From Malania oleifera (lineage: Eukaryota; Streptophyta; Magnoliopsida; Santalales; Ximeniaceae): a stretch of DNA of 64,000 nucleotides. The stretch is taken from positions 109,013,087 through 109,077,086 of the forward strand of contig NC_080423.1 in assembly GCF_029873635.1 (NCBI RefSeq). The letters run 5' to 3'. The position numbers were made by a program, and so were the translations under genes. Under the pieces are notes generated by a model. That model did not search any database, was not told the DNA's origin, and saw nothing but the letters and a program-made list of their open reading frames with translations. Below are positions 11,219 to 21,581 of the stretch, one piece after another (positions within the stretch are counted from its first letter, which is position 1; every line of letters starts with the position of its first letter).

Positions 11219-11759
11219 TTATGTGCTCAAGAGATTCTGAAGATCATACTCGTTCCAACCTACAGTCTGCTCTTCCTCCACACTAGCAGCAGTATTGCTC
11301 CATCCCTTGCCCTGTGGTGCAATGGTATTGTCATCAACCCAGAGGCTTGCACCAATCTCCTCTGCAAACCCAGTTGTTAAAGAACAATCCAGCTCTGGTA
11401 CAGCGGAAGCTTCATCAGCTTCTTGAGGAAACAACAGGGTTTCCCAACACTCTGTCTGATTATTCAGTTCTGGCACTGGGGAAGCTGGAAGGAGTTTCAT
11501 GTTAATGCAGTGGTCTTTCATTAATGGAGGAATTGGGTCATCTGCAACTCTGGGTCTCAACTTTGACAAGTCCTTCGTGAAGCTCCATGGGCGAGGCTTT
11601 ATAACATTAATGGCTTCTGTAGTTTGCTGGGCTGCGGCTTCCACCTTTGCTTGTTGACATGGAAGTGATGGAACCCTCTTATTGTGAAGGCGAGTGTTCC
11701 AGTAGTTTTTTACATCGTTTGCTGTTCTTCCAGGCAACCTTTGAGCAATTAAGGACCAT
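11219..11759 (-). CDS. MYB exon 3
   Basis: Starts after a consensus acceptor (ATTAG|ATGG) and completes R3 ([20 protein letters not shown]). It then encodes a 140-residue C-terminal region that is Gln/Ala/Glu-rich, with the KPRPWSF box and an acidic C-terminus ([19 protein letters not shown]) likely to act in activation. Stop codon at 11219-11221. Confidence 0.93.
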
Positions 11760-14700
11760 CTAATGAATTAAACACACAACAAATTTGGATCCATTAATTA
11801 CCACGATAGGCTCCATTTCAAACTCGAAAGATATGATGAAAAGGAAAGAAAAATATAAGGAAATTGATATTTTCATGTTATCAAGGAAAGTAAAAAAGGA
11901 AATGAAAAATTTATCAAATTCATAGACAAAATTTAATTTTACTCATTATTTATGTTTACTTTTTTTTAAAAAATTTTTAATCATATAAAAATAAAAACTT
12001 TCAATTTTAATAGAATCTAATGTAGAAGACAAAATAATGAAAAATGACTTTTCTCTTTATTTTCCTTTTCTTTTCTTTTCTCGAATAAAATCCTTGATCC
12101 GGATGAACCGTTATGGTCAATTTAAAACTTTCATGACAAAGGTTTCATGTTTAAACCTTGGGAACATATAGATGATTAAAGGATATTATATAAATGAAAA
12201 TACAATACTTATCTTCTAAATATCACACTTTATTTATCCATTACTTTGTGGATATTATACTATGGATACGATATAGCTATATAAAGTTGAATGTACATAA
12301 AAGTGCAATGTTTGGTAAGTAAGCATAGAAATACTCATATGTATAGGAAGGGAAATATGTTACCTTCTATTCAATTATGTAGCTCAGCTCAACACGGGCC
12401 TTCCTACTAGACCAAAGAAATAGCACTCACGTCTTATAAGTAAAATAGTTAATACTTTTTTCCCCCTTATTTGGGCATAGTAACGGAATATATGTCCAAT
12501 GGGCATAAGCTATACCCGGTCACCCTTATTTGTATGTCACCCTAGCTAGTTTTTTTATAAAAGATAATTTCATTAAAGAGAAAATTCAAGCAAGTAGCTT
12601 GAAATTTTTGAATAAGACAAGAAATACAAAGGTTGGAGGCGCAAGTAAAATTTCCCTCCCAAATTCAAGAAAATGCATAAAAACTCTTCCTAGTCTAAGG
12701 ATGACATAGGTGTATTGGATCTAGTCCAATGAAATAGATTTGAAAAATGCAAGATATACAGAATACAATAGCTTGTTGAAGATTAAAACTAAACTTGATG
12801 GTGGCAGCAAAATTTGACGGAGGTAGCTCCACCAATCCCAGCCCACTGTTGTTGAATTACAGTGGAGAGTAGGCAACCTACCTTCACCAACTAGCCTACT
12901 TGTTTGAATTTAATCCTACCTACGATTCATCCTTTGCTAATAGATGTGTGTGTGTGTGTGTGTGTAATGTAATGTGTGGTGTAGAGAGGGTGAATAACCA
13001 ACGAGTGAGAAATTGTTTTGAGATTTTCCTCTGCAATTTTTTTTTTTGCTAAAAGAGGGCGGCACCTCCATTTATTTATTTCCAGTTTATTATTGAAATC
13101 AATTGAGTGTATTTGTGTATAATCCTTACTGAGTTTCAATCACAACCAGTGATTGAGTTAGTCACATGTAAGAACCCGAACCATGATAATAGGTTTAAAT
13201 AAATAAGAGAGGGGCAAATTGGGAATTTGACATATTTCGTCGACGAAACCAAATTTTATCGACGAAACCCGTGTTCTTCTCATCGACGAAATTTAGAGAC
13301 TCATCGACGAGGAGAAGCCGAGGAGTTCCGGAAAAATCAGAGATGCCAAATTCGTCGACGAGGCCATCGATTCGTCGACGAAGTCAGTGAAAGATTCATC
13401 GACAAGAACACCATTTCGTCGACGAAATTGCCTAGGGTCAAAGGCCTATAAATAGAAATTCCTTTACTTCCTCACTAAGAAAACTTAGATTTTATCTCTC
13501 TCCCTCTCTAAACCTCTCACTACTCTCTCTTTCTCTAGATTTCTTTGTCGATCGTTGATGCAATCAAAAATCTGAAGTTACCACGAGGATCGTGGAAGGA
13601 TTCTCTACAATTTCTACGAATCGGAATCTCGTTTCGGAGATTTTCGAGTTTTGGCAAAAAATCGAGGTAAGGCTCGGTTTTCATTTCTGATCCGGTAGTT
13701 TTGTAGGAAACTATTTTGTGAGTATATTATGTATTGTGATATGTAGGTTTTGGAACTTGGTTCGCTGTTTAGGGGCCTTGGAGTTCGGGATTTGTTATTC
13801 GGGGAAAAGGTAAAGGGAACTATGTTTATATTGGTTATTTTTGAAATCGGACTCTGTAGAACTGTGGTTCACGGTCTTATGTGTGTTTTGGCTACTCATT
13901 TGGGGGGATATAAGGGGGAAAACTATGGGTTTTTCATTATTACAGTTTTGGGAAAAAGGGGGCAATGGGCTGTATCCCTAGTTTTGTTGAAAACCGTGGG
14001 TATATGATGATTTATACTATGATATTGGGATGGTCATGCCTTAACTTGCTTTAACTATATGTGTTAGGAAGACCATGTTTTAGATTACCAAATGGGTGTG
14101 GTTTGTTTGGTTATATGAGCATGCATATGTTGTATCTTTGTGAAATAGGAACAGAGTTCCGAATTGTCCCAGGTTTGAAAATCTGGTTTTTGCCGAAGAG
14201 TGCACAATACCACTAGAATGGCCGGCTATTGAGCTGAAGGGTGTGCCAACACCAGATTTGCACCGGTTCAACGCTGATGTTATGCCAGGTTACCGGGGGC
14301 ACCGAAGTTAGCCTAAGGGTGTGAAATACTACCAAATCACCGGTTTTTATCGAAGGGTGTGAAATACCATCAAACAGTCCGACTTTGAGCTGAATGGTGT
14401 GAAATACCACCAAATCACTGGTTTTCACCGAAGGGTGTGAAATACTACCAGACAGTTCGGCTTCGATCCAAAGGGTGTGACGACACCAAATTGTATTGTT
14501 TGGTTTGTGAAAATACTGGAACTGTTTTGATTGTTTTGACTATTGATCTATGCATGTTAGTGTATCATGATAACACTTAAATGTCACACACCGATATAAC
14601 ATGTGTTCTTCCTTACTGAGAGGTGTCTCACCCTTGCTGTACATACATTTTTATAGGTCCTTCGGGTAACCGGAACTAGCGTCCTGGTGTAGAGAGCGTA

Positions 14701-17700
14701 GTGGCCGGTGTACCGTGTTTAGCGCTAGGTAAGTGCTAGGACTGTAATTTTGGTGGGTTGCCATTTTGGAATGTGTTGGGCACTGTGTACATTTTGATAG
14801 AGTATTGTGTCAGCTCTTATATAGATTCTGGTATGGTACTGTATATGTTTATATAGAATGACTTTTTCGCTATGTATATGATTGTGTTTGGATGTGTTTA
14901 GGGTGCTTGTGAACCCCACGGGGTCGGACCCTCGTCCATTGTACTGTATCTATGGGATGTTTAATCAAATACAGGGACAGGTTAGTTAGATTTTCACCCT
15001 TGGGTCCCATTTCGGGGTTCAAGGCGTGACATCACCTCCATCCATCAGTGGTATTAGAGCTTCAAGTTTGCCGAAATTTGCAAAACAGAGGTGAACCGAG
15101 GGGAAATTCAAAATTTTTTCCTAGATTTGAAGTTACTCAAAATCAAAAGTTGAGTATACTATTGTGAAATTCACGTAGAGACAAGTCCAAAGGTGGAAAC
15201 CACATCTTAAATGGAGTCCTAGAGCCTCTACACACGCTTCCACATGCCAACAGATGAAACAACATCCTCCACACTCGTTGCACGCGCCGGCGAGGAAACT
15301 GACTACCGACGTCACGCCCTCATGCGCCAACACGCGTCTTCTTCTCCCAACTGGCGTGATCTGACCCGGACACCCGATCCGCGACCCAACCCAGCATCCA
15401 GCAATCCAAATTTGGACCCACGAGCACAACCCGACCCAGCTGACGGACCCACGTCCAATCATCAACACGCAGCATGCCTTGAAGCTGCCACATGGACTAA
15501 TGGTAAGAACTAACACTTTTTATCTCGGTTAAGAAAAACCAGTCTAAGTCAAACTAGTCTAGAATTGTTTTTTAGTCGATTTAGTGGTTTTTAAATCGGT
15601 TCGTTGTAACCCAAAACTGGTTCCTAAGGTTTTTCAACCTTTTGAACACATTGGGGCATCACATTTACCAAAATCAATCCCCATCACTCTGTTTTTTATA
15701 TATTAAATTCAATGGCGAATGGTGCTACCGAAGCAGTTATTCCATTGTTGACACAAGAGAACTATGACAACTGGTCTATTCAAATGAGAGCCTTTCTAGG
15801 TCTTTAGGATGTCATGGACATCGTTAAAGATGGGTACAGAGAAGCCCCATCAAAAGAATACGAAGCATCTATGTTTGATGCTCAAAGAACGATCTTACGA
15901 GCCGATCGAAAGAAGGATTGCAAGGCAAAGTCAATAATCCACCAAGGCCTTGATGAGGCCACGTTCAAAATCATCGCCTCTGCCAAGGCATCCAAAGAAC
16001 ATTAGGACTCTCTTCATCGAGCACACAAAGGTGTAGACAAAGTAAAGAAGATTTATTTTCAAACATTGCGAGGTGATTTTGAATAAAATCTACTAAACCT
16101 ATTGCTGATCACTATTCACGAGTTATGGTAGTATCAAATCAATTGAGAAGAATAGAGAGACTCTCAATGGCGAGAGAAAGAACCTGTTTACTGAACTTGA
16201 TAAGAAAGTTCAGGGAGAGATATCATTTGGTGATCTCTTTAAAGTCCTAGTTCGAGGAAGGGGAAATGTCTTAATCAAGAGGAAGGGTGGAGACCATGCT
16301 TTTATCTCTAACGTGTACTATGTGCCAGCTCTGAAGACTAATATACTGAGTCTCGAACATCTTGTGGAGAAAGGCTACCAAATTAGCCTTAAAGATAAGG
16401 AGATGGTGATAACAGATGCTCGAGGTAAGCTCGTTACTCGAGTACAAATGGCGAAGAATCGAATTTTTCCACTTGTCATTCAACATGATACGCCAAGGTG
16501 TTTGAGTGCTATCATCAAAAATTGGCTATGACATCTTAGGTATGGACATCTTAATTTTGAAATTTTGAAACAGTTAGGAAGCAAGAAGATGGTAAAAGGC
16601 TCACCCGACATTCACCACCCAAATGTGATATGTGAAAGCTGTGTTTTAAGCAAGCAACACAGAAATAGCTTTGAAAAGCAAGCTAACTGGAGATATACCA
16701 TGCCACTTTAGCTAGTACACACAGACGTGTGTGGTCCATTGAGGTTGTTTTCAAATGGATCCTCACCTTCATTGACAATTATAGCAGGAAGACTTGGGTC
16801 TATTTCCTGAAAAGGAAGTCAAAGGTGTTCGACAAGTTCAAAGATTTCAAAGCCCTTTTGGAGAAACAGAGTGGCTATTGCATCAAGTCATTTCAATCAG
16901 ACCAAGGTGGAGAGTACAAGGACGAAGCTTTCTTGGAATTCCTTAGGCAATAAGGGATTCAAAAATAGTTCACGCCGACCTACACTCCCCAGTTGAACGG
17001 TGTATCAGAGAGGAAGAACTGCACGATCTTTAACATGGCCAAGAGCATGTTAAAGGACAAGAATGTGCCTAAGAGTTTTTGGACAGAAGCAGTATCATGT
17101 GTAGTTTATCTTCTTAATAGGTGTCCTACGAAGAGTCTTATACAAAGACACCACATGAAGCCTAGAGTGCTCACAAGCCCAGTGTGAGTCATCTTAGTGT
17201 ATTTGGCTCTAGAGCCTACGCCAAGATCCCAGAGGTAAGAAGGTTGAAGTTTGAAGATAAAGGAGAGAAATATATCCTTGTTGGATACGGTGATAGCACC
17301 ATGAGATATTGACTATACAATCCCATCAACAAGAAATTTATTCACAGTAGGGATGTCATTTTTGAAGAAAATGAATCATGGAAGTGGGACCAGGCTGAAT
17401 CTTCCAAAGATTCGAAATTGACGCTTGAAGGAGAAAAACCCACACAGACAAGAGAAGTGGCTATCGAGCCACAACTTCCCAAGGTGCAGACACCTCCACA
17501 TGGTTCACCACAGAGGAATGAAGCTCTATCACCAATTGAGTGTGAAATCTCAGGCATGAGGCCTAGAGGAGCTCGTAATCTAGCTGATCTATATGAAACT
17601 ACAGAACCAATAGAAGAATATGTTACACTATATTGTCTATTGTTAGACTAGCGACCTGATTAGCTTCGAGGAGGCTAATGAAGAAGACAAAGGGAGAAAA

Positions 17701-20255
17701 GCGATAGATGAGGAGATTCAATCCATCAAGAAGAACAAGACTTGGGAGTTGACAAATCTCCCAAAGGGCCGCAAAACTATTGGTGTGAAATGGGTCTACA
17801 AGACCAAGAAGAATGCTTAAGGAGATGTTTAAAGATAGAAAGCAAGACTTGTCGCTAAGGGCTACAGGCAGAAAGAAGGGATTGATTATGGAGAAATCTT
17901 TGCCCCAGTTACCATTCTTGAAACTATCGAATTACTAATTTCACTATCAGTACAAAATAGATGGAAGATTTACCATATGGATGTGAAATTATCATTTTTG
18001 AATGGTTTTCTAGAAGAAGAGATCCATATCGATCAACCACCTGGATATGTGAAAAATGGAAAAGAAGATAGAATGTACAAATTGATGAAAGCACTCTATG
18101 GTTTTAAGCAGACACCTTGTGTGTGGAACATGAGGATCGATGACTATTTTCAGAAGAATGGATTTGAGAAGTGTCCCTACGAGCATGTGTTATACATGAA
18201 AATGGAGTCAGATGGAAGTGTGTTGATAGTTTGCCTATATGTTATTGATTTGATCTTCACTGGCAACAATCAAAAGATTTTTGTCATTTTCAAGAGGTGC
18301 ATGGTCAAAGAATTCGAAATGACATATGTTGGCTAAATGACTCATTTTCTTGACATAGAAGTCGTGCAAAGCGAGAAAGGAATCTTCATCTCCCAAAGCC
18401 ACTATGCAAAAGAAGTATTGAAGAAGTTTGAGATGGACAAATGCAATCCTATGACAACTCTAGTTGAAATGGGATTCGAATTCAGAATGAATAAGCAAGG
18501 AGATGTTGACCCCACCTATTTCAAGAGTTTGGTTGGAAGCTTGAGTTATTTGATGTGCACTAGACTAGACATACTCTATGGATTTGGACTTGTTAGCAGG
18601 TACATGGAGACTCCTGACTAGTCCCACCTGAATGCAATAAAGAGGATATTTCGCTATGTCAAGGGTACCATCACCGATGGTATGTTCTGTTCACCAAGAG
18701 GTGATTGCAAACTTATCGACTATCTAAATAGTGATTGAGGAAGAGATCTTGATGAAAGAAAAAAGTACGACTAGATTCACATTCTTCATGGGAGATACAT
18801 CATTTACATGGTCATCAAAGAAGCAACCCATTGTAACGCTATCATCATGTGAAGCTGAGTATGTTACTACCAGTCCAGCTCTTTGTCATGGTATATGGAT
18901 CAGGAATGTACTGAAGTATTTGGGATTTCTTCAAGATAACCCCACATAAATCTACATTGACAATCGATCAGTGATTGCACTTGCGAAAAATTTAGTATTC
19001 CATGAAAGAAGCAAGCATATTGATACTCGGTATCATTTTATCAGGGAGCATGTCAAGAAGAAAGAAGTGGAGTTGATATCTTGCAGAACGTATGATCAGA
19101 TTGTTGACATTTTCACAAAACCACTCAGGCATGATATTTTTACAAGACCGAAGACAATACTCGGAATGACAGAGTCAGGAGAGTCGAGTTTAAGGGGGGA
19201 TGTTGAAGATTAAAACTAAACTTAACGGTGGCAGCTCCACCAAGCTGAGCCCATTGTTGTTGAATTGCAGTGGAGAGTAGGCAACCTACCTTCACCAACT
19301 CGCCTACTTGATTGAATTTAATCCTACCTACCATTCATCCTTTACTATAAATAGATGTGTGTGTGTGTGTGTGTGTGTGTGTAATGTAATGTGTGGTGTA
19401 GAGAGGGTGAATAACCAGTGAGTGAGAAATTGTTTTTAGATTTTCCTCTATAATTTATTTTGAGTTTGTTATTGAAATCAATTGAATGTATTTGTGTGCA
19501 ATTCTCACTAAGTTTCAATCACAACCAGTGATTGAGTGAGTCACCTCCACCCATCATAGCTTATTCTATTAAATCAGAGTTCACCTAAAAACGCAAGAGC
19601 TATTCAATTTTACAAACAAATTCTTTCTTTATTTTCAATTTTTAATATAATTACAAAAATATTATTATTAGTTTGTTTAAAATTTCCAACATTAAAAAAT
19701 ATTAAAAAATAAAAAAAAAATTAATATTTTTTTATTTTATTTTTTGTAAAAATAATGAAAAATAATAACAAGACAGATTTCCATAATTTTATGAAAAAAT
19801 AAAAACTGAAAAAATAAAATTGATTTCCACCAAGTATATTGAACTACAAACCACAAGTTTTAATGTTGAAAAGTTCCTACAACTCTTTTCTTCTGTGTTA
19901 TTAATTTTTCATAATTGCGTAGTGTGTTGAGTAGCTAGCTAGTTTTCTTTATAACAAAAATACATCATGAAAGTGAAAATACTATTTAAGAGGAGAAAAA
20001 AAAGCATTCGAAGTATTAAGGGGGATCTTAATGGTAAAGAGATTTATTTCATAATCAAAGAATTGCTTCATAATTGAGTAACTTGCCTGTTGCCTAAAAG
20101 TTTATGAAGCCTAATGATGAGATCAACTTCGTCCAACGCAAACTTTCCTTTGTTGATATTCGGCCTCAGATAGTTCAACCACCTCAATCTACAGCTTTTC
20201 CTGCATCGATTTAACCCTATACGCAAATCAAAATAATAAGCAATTCTCTATTCAC

Positions 20256-20315
<60 letters not shown>

Positions 20316-20431
20316 CCTGCTCTGCGAGGAACAAGATGCCAGTGGCCTTCCCCATAAGCCTCCACGCACCTCCTCAGCAAGAGATCTTCTTCCGCAGTCC
20401 ATGCACCTTTCCTCACTCCTAAACTCCCCAT
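11219..20431 (-). CDS. R2R3-MYB transcription factor, subgroup 6 (anthocyanin-type), three exons
   Basis: Exons 20431-20317 (115 nt), 20216-20087 (130 nt) and 11759-11219 (541 nt) join in frame to 261 codons plus stop. R2 begins [20 protein letters not shown] and R3 ends [19 protein letters not shown]. The bHLH-contact signature DLxxRxxxLxxxxxxLxxxR is intact in R3. ANDV in R3 and KPRPWSF after the repeats match the subgroup-6 signatures (ANDV, KPRPR(S/T)F). Subgroup-6 members act in the nucleus with bHLH and WD40 partners to switch on anthocyanin genes; that role is inferred from the family. I took the ATG at 20431 ([11 protein letters not shown]) because family members start there; an in-frame ATG lies 30 bases upstream. 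Intron 1 is 100 bp. Intron 2 is 8327 bp, starts with GC and holds a copia element with a nested solo LTR. The reading frame has no lesion, so the gene may work if the long intron is spliced. Confidence 0.92.
11760..12768 (-). other. MYB intron 2, native part next to exon 3
   Basis: About 1 kb of AT-rich sequence between the exon-3 acceptor and the left target duplication (TAGCT, 12769-12773) of the copia element. No exon or transposon end recognised. Together with 19562-20086 it gives an ancestral intron of about 1.5 kb. Confidence 0.7.
13236..13454 (+). promoter_or_regulatory. U3 of solo LTR: TCGTCGACGA array and TATA box
   Basis: About eight copies of the palindrome-like TCGTCGACGA (or one-base variants such as CATCGACGAA) lie between 13236 and 13430, followed by TATAAATA at 13447-13454. 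Confidence 0.6.
14190..14505. repeat. Minisatellite, about 39-bp unit, inside the solo LTR
   Basis: Units built around AAGGGTGTGAAATACYACCA start near 14193, 14237, 14276 (weak), 14315, 14353, 14393, 14431 and 14470, giving a period of 38-44 bases. Chance frames here are artefacts of the repeat. Confidence 0.7.
15049..15060 (+). other. Primer-binding site of copia A copy 1
   Basis: TGGTATTAGAGC differs by one base from the plant initiator-Met tRNA match TGGTATCAGAGC and sits directly after the left LTR. Confidence 0.8.
15712..16200 (+). pseudogene. Copia A copy 1: decayed gag
   Basis: Starts [20 protein letters not shown] and then [11 protein letters not shown], the usual copia gag N-terminus, with a TAG shortly after and several more stops. 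The 15814-16005 stretch keeps the [20 protein letters not shown] region. Compared with the minus-strand copy at 42400-43375, about 620 bases are deleted near 16175, removing the gag C-terminus, the zinc knuckle and the start of the protease. The encoded capsid could not assemble. Confidence 0.85.
16201..19200 (+). pseudogene. Copia A copy 1: decayed pol (integrase, reverse transcriptase, RNase H)
   Basis: Domains follow copia order. The pre-integrase region has [20 protein letters not shown] near 16310. Integrase runs about 16720-17190 ([26 protein letters not shown]). Reverse transcriptase runs about 17690-18620, with the catalytic box changed from YVDD to YVID. RNase H runs about 18760-19100 (SSCEAEYV). 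Stops and frameshifts occur throughout, for example after FLRQ near 16951 and at 17820. The 3' end runs directly into the polypurine tract. Confidence 0.88.
19201..19556 (+). repeat. Right LTR of copia A copy 1
   Basis: 356 bp, TGTTGAAG...CCATCA, with a (GT)n run at about 19357-19382 shared with the left LTR. Confidence 0.93.
19562..20086 (-). other. MYB intron 2, native part next to exon 2
   Basis: AT-rich sequence between the copia target duplication and the GC donor at 20085-20086. Nothing else recognised. Confidence 0.7.
20087..20216 (-). CDS. MYB exon 2
   Basis: A 130-base exon, the standard length for R2R3-MYB exon 2. It encodes [18 protein letters not shown], then [20 protein letters not shown] and LLGN. 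Acceptor ATAG|GG is consensus. The donor reads AACAG|GCAAGT, which has GC in place of GT. The next exon only stays in frame if splicing occurs exactly there. Confidence 0.93.
20259..20312. repeat. (CT)n microsatellite filling MYB intron 1
   Basis: About 27 CT units; read on the gene strand this is (AG)n. It fills roughly half of the 100-bp intron and begins a few bases after the 5' splice site. Confidence 0.95.
20317..20431 (-). CDS. MYB exon 1
   Basis: Encodes 38 residues plus one base: the N-terminus and most of repeat R2, to LVPRRA. It ends GCAG|GTACAG. An (AG)n tract begins three bases into the intron. Confidence 0.92.
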
Positions 20432-21581
20432 AGTGTCAACCCACAGCTTCCCTGCCCGCATTACATATATACATAAAATGATATAAATACTTTCTTTCTT
20501 TTTTTGACAATGTAAAGATTTTATTAAACAATAAAATTGAAGCACAACTTACAAGTTGAAGTCAGAGTGTTAAGATACTAAACTAAAAACAGAACACAAA
20601 TATAATGATATAAATACTCAAATCACATATCTTGCTTATTAACTTGCTGACCAATACACACACACACACAGAGAAAATATAAAACTGGCTTTTGTACGTC
20701 AGCTGCTGGGATATAAACGCATGTTCCAAGTTGCATTGGGCTTCAGCTTACGTGCATGGCTTCCGGCCACAGACCAATTCCACGAAAGTCGGGCCTGGGA
20801 CCAGAAATTGACGCGACACAGAGGTAGATACACTAGTGGATCTGTTTTTTCTAATTATAGCATGCGAACTCACGCATGCATCGATATATCTACCGGTCCA
20901 AAACATTTTAAACCCCTTAAATTAGAGTTCTTTTCGATTTTATTTTTATTTTAAAATAATATATTAAATAATATCCACTTTTGAGAAAATATTTTCTAAA
21001 ATGACTCTAAAGTAATGTCGATATTTTATACAGCGAGATTTAAACAAATCTTACTGGACCAAATAGCGAGATTTGAACGAAAATGGCCAAAGATCGCTTG
21101 ATGGCTAAATCTCACTACTCCATTTAGTGAGATTTGCATGCACATTTCCATGGGTGTTTTCCCCTTCTCGGCGTGTTGATCTGCAGATCTACGACTCCAT
21201 TCTCTTGGCCATGAGCTACAAGTTCTCCATCCAGATCCTTCGACAGTCTCAAGTTCTGCTTTCTTCTCGATCTTCTTTTCTCTCACTCCGTTGATGTTCT
21301 CTGTTTGGGTACTCTGTCTTCGGACATCTGTCTAGTGTGCTACGTGTCTTGTTTTGAGTTCATTTTGCCCAGAAAAAAACTAAAATGATTTATTCTGTGT
21401 CATTTTTCTATTTAAGATAGCAACACACTCAAGGTGAAGTCCGCCATTGTTGCTAAAACAAGGTATACTGAAAATAATTTGCGTTTAAGTTAAAATTTTA
21501 CACAAATTTATTTTCATCTTAGCCATAAAAGCAATAGCAGATTTTTGTTTTTCTTTTTATTATTTGTTTTGAATTGGAGCT
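20432..21581 (-). promoter_or_regulatory. MYB upstream region
   Basis: About 1.15 kb between the MYB start and the copia E element. It contains an (AC)n run near 20657-20670. From about 20925 to 21180 it holds one arm of an inverted repeat with GCGAGATTT motifs. No TATA box or binding site could be assigned with confidence. Confidence 0.45.
20925..21180 (+). repeat. Inverted-repeat arm 1 (partner near 27945-28135)
   Basis: Read forward, this arm matches the reverse complement of about 28135-27945. About 40 bases (from CGATTTTAT through TAATATATTAAATAATAT) are nearly identical. Beyond that both arms have GAGAAAATATTTTC, then several copies of AGCGAGATTT or its complement spaced 30-50 bases apart, then a TTTTCCCCT block. 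The arms are probably two oppositely oriented copies of one unrecognised repeat family. Confidence 0.6.

Larger units (their letters stand above)
13167..15031 (+). mobile_element. Solo LTR of a Ty3/gypsy-type element (family D), nested in the copia LTR
   Basis: Starts TGTAAGAACCCGAACC and ends GGTTCAAGGCGTGACA, 1865 bp, with no internal domain. The flanks TCACA (left) and TCACC (right) look like a 5-bp target duplication with one change; the host sequence is the copia LTR end (GTCACCTCCA). The layout matches the LTRs of the two gypsy elements in this window: TCGTCGACGA motifs, TATAAATA (13447-13454), a CT-rich leader, ATCGAG|GTAAGG at 13661-13671, and TTACTGAG followed by TTTTTATAG|GT near 14657. 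It formed by LTR-LTR recombination (inferred). Confidence 0.85.
12774..19556 (+). mobile_element. Ty1/copia element (family A, copy 1) inside MYB intron 2
   Basis: Left LTR 12774-15047 (split by a solo gypsy-type LTR) and right LTR 19201-19556 share the start TGTTGAAGATTAAAACTAAA and the end CCATCA. Flanking target duplication TAGCT at 12769-12773 and 19557-19561 is perfect. The initiator-Met primer site (TGGTATTAGAGC) is at 15049-15060 and the polypurine tract at about 19186-19200. The element is antisense to the MYB gene. Coding regions are riddled with stops and a deletion, so it cannot move by itself. The same family recurs on the minus strand at 29727-44381. Confidence 0.93.

Noticed and set aside
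13227..13451. 74-codon frame rich in Arg and VDE repeats
   Set aside because: Produced by the TCGTCGACGA motif array in the U3 of the solo LTR.
15244..15513. 89-codon frame in the copia A leader, Pro/Asp/Asn-rich
   Set aside because: It lies between primer site and gag, and the GC-rich leader of the minus-strand copy (43600-43930) shows no matching conserved protein that I can see.
21160..21480. Possible host exon ending CAAG|GTATAC on the plus strand
   Set aside because: No conserved peptide and it overlaps inverted-repeat arm 1; one splice-like site is not enough.
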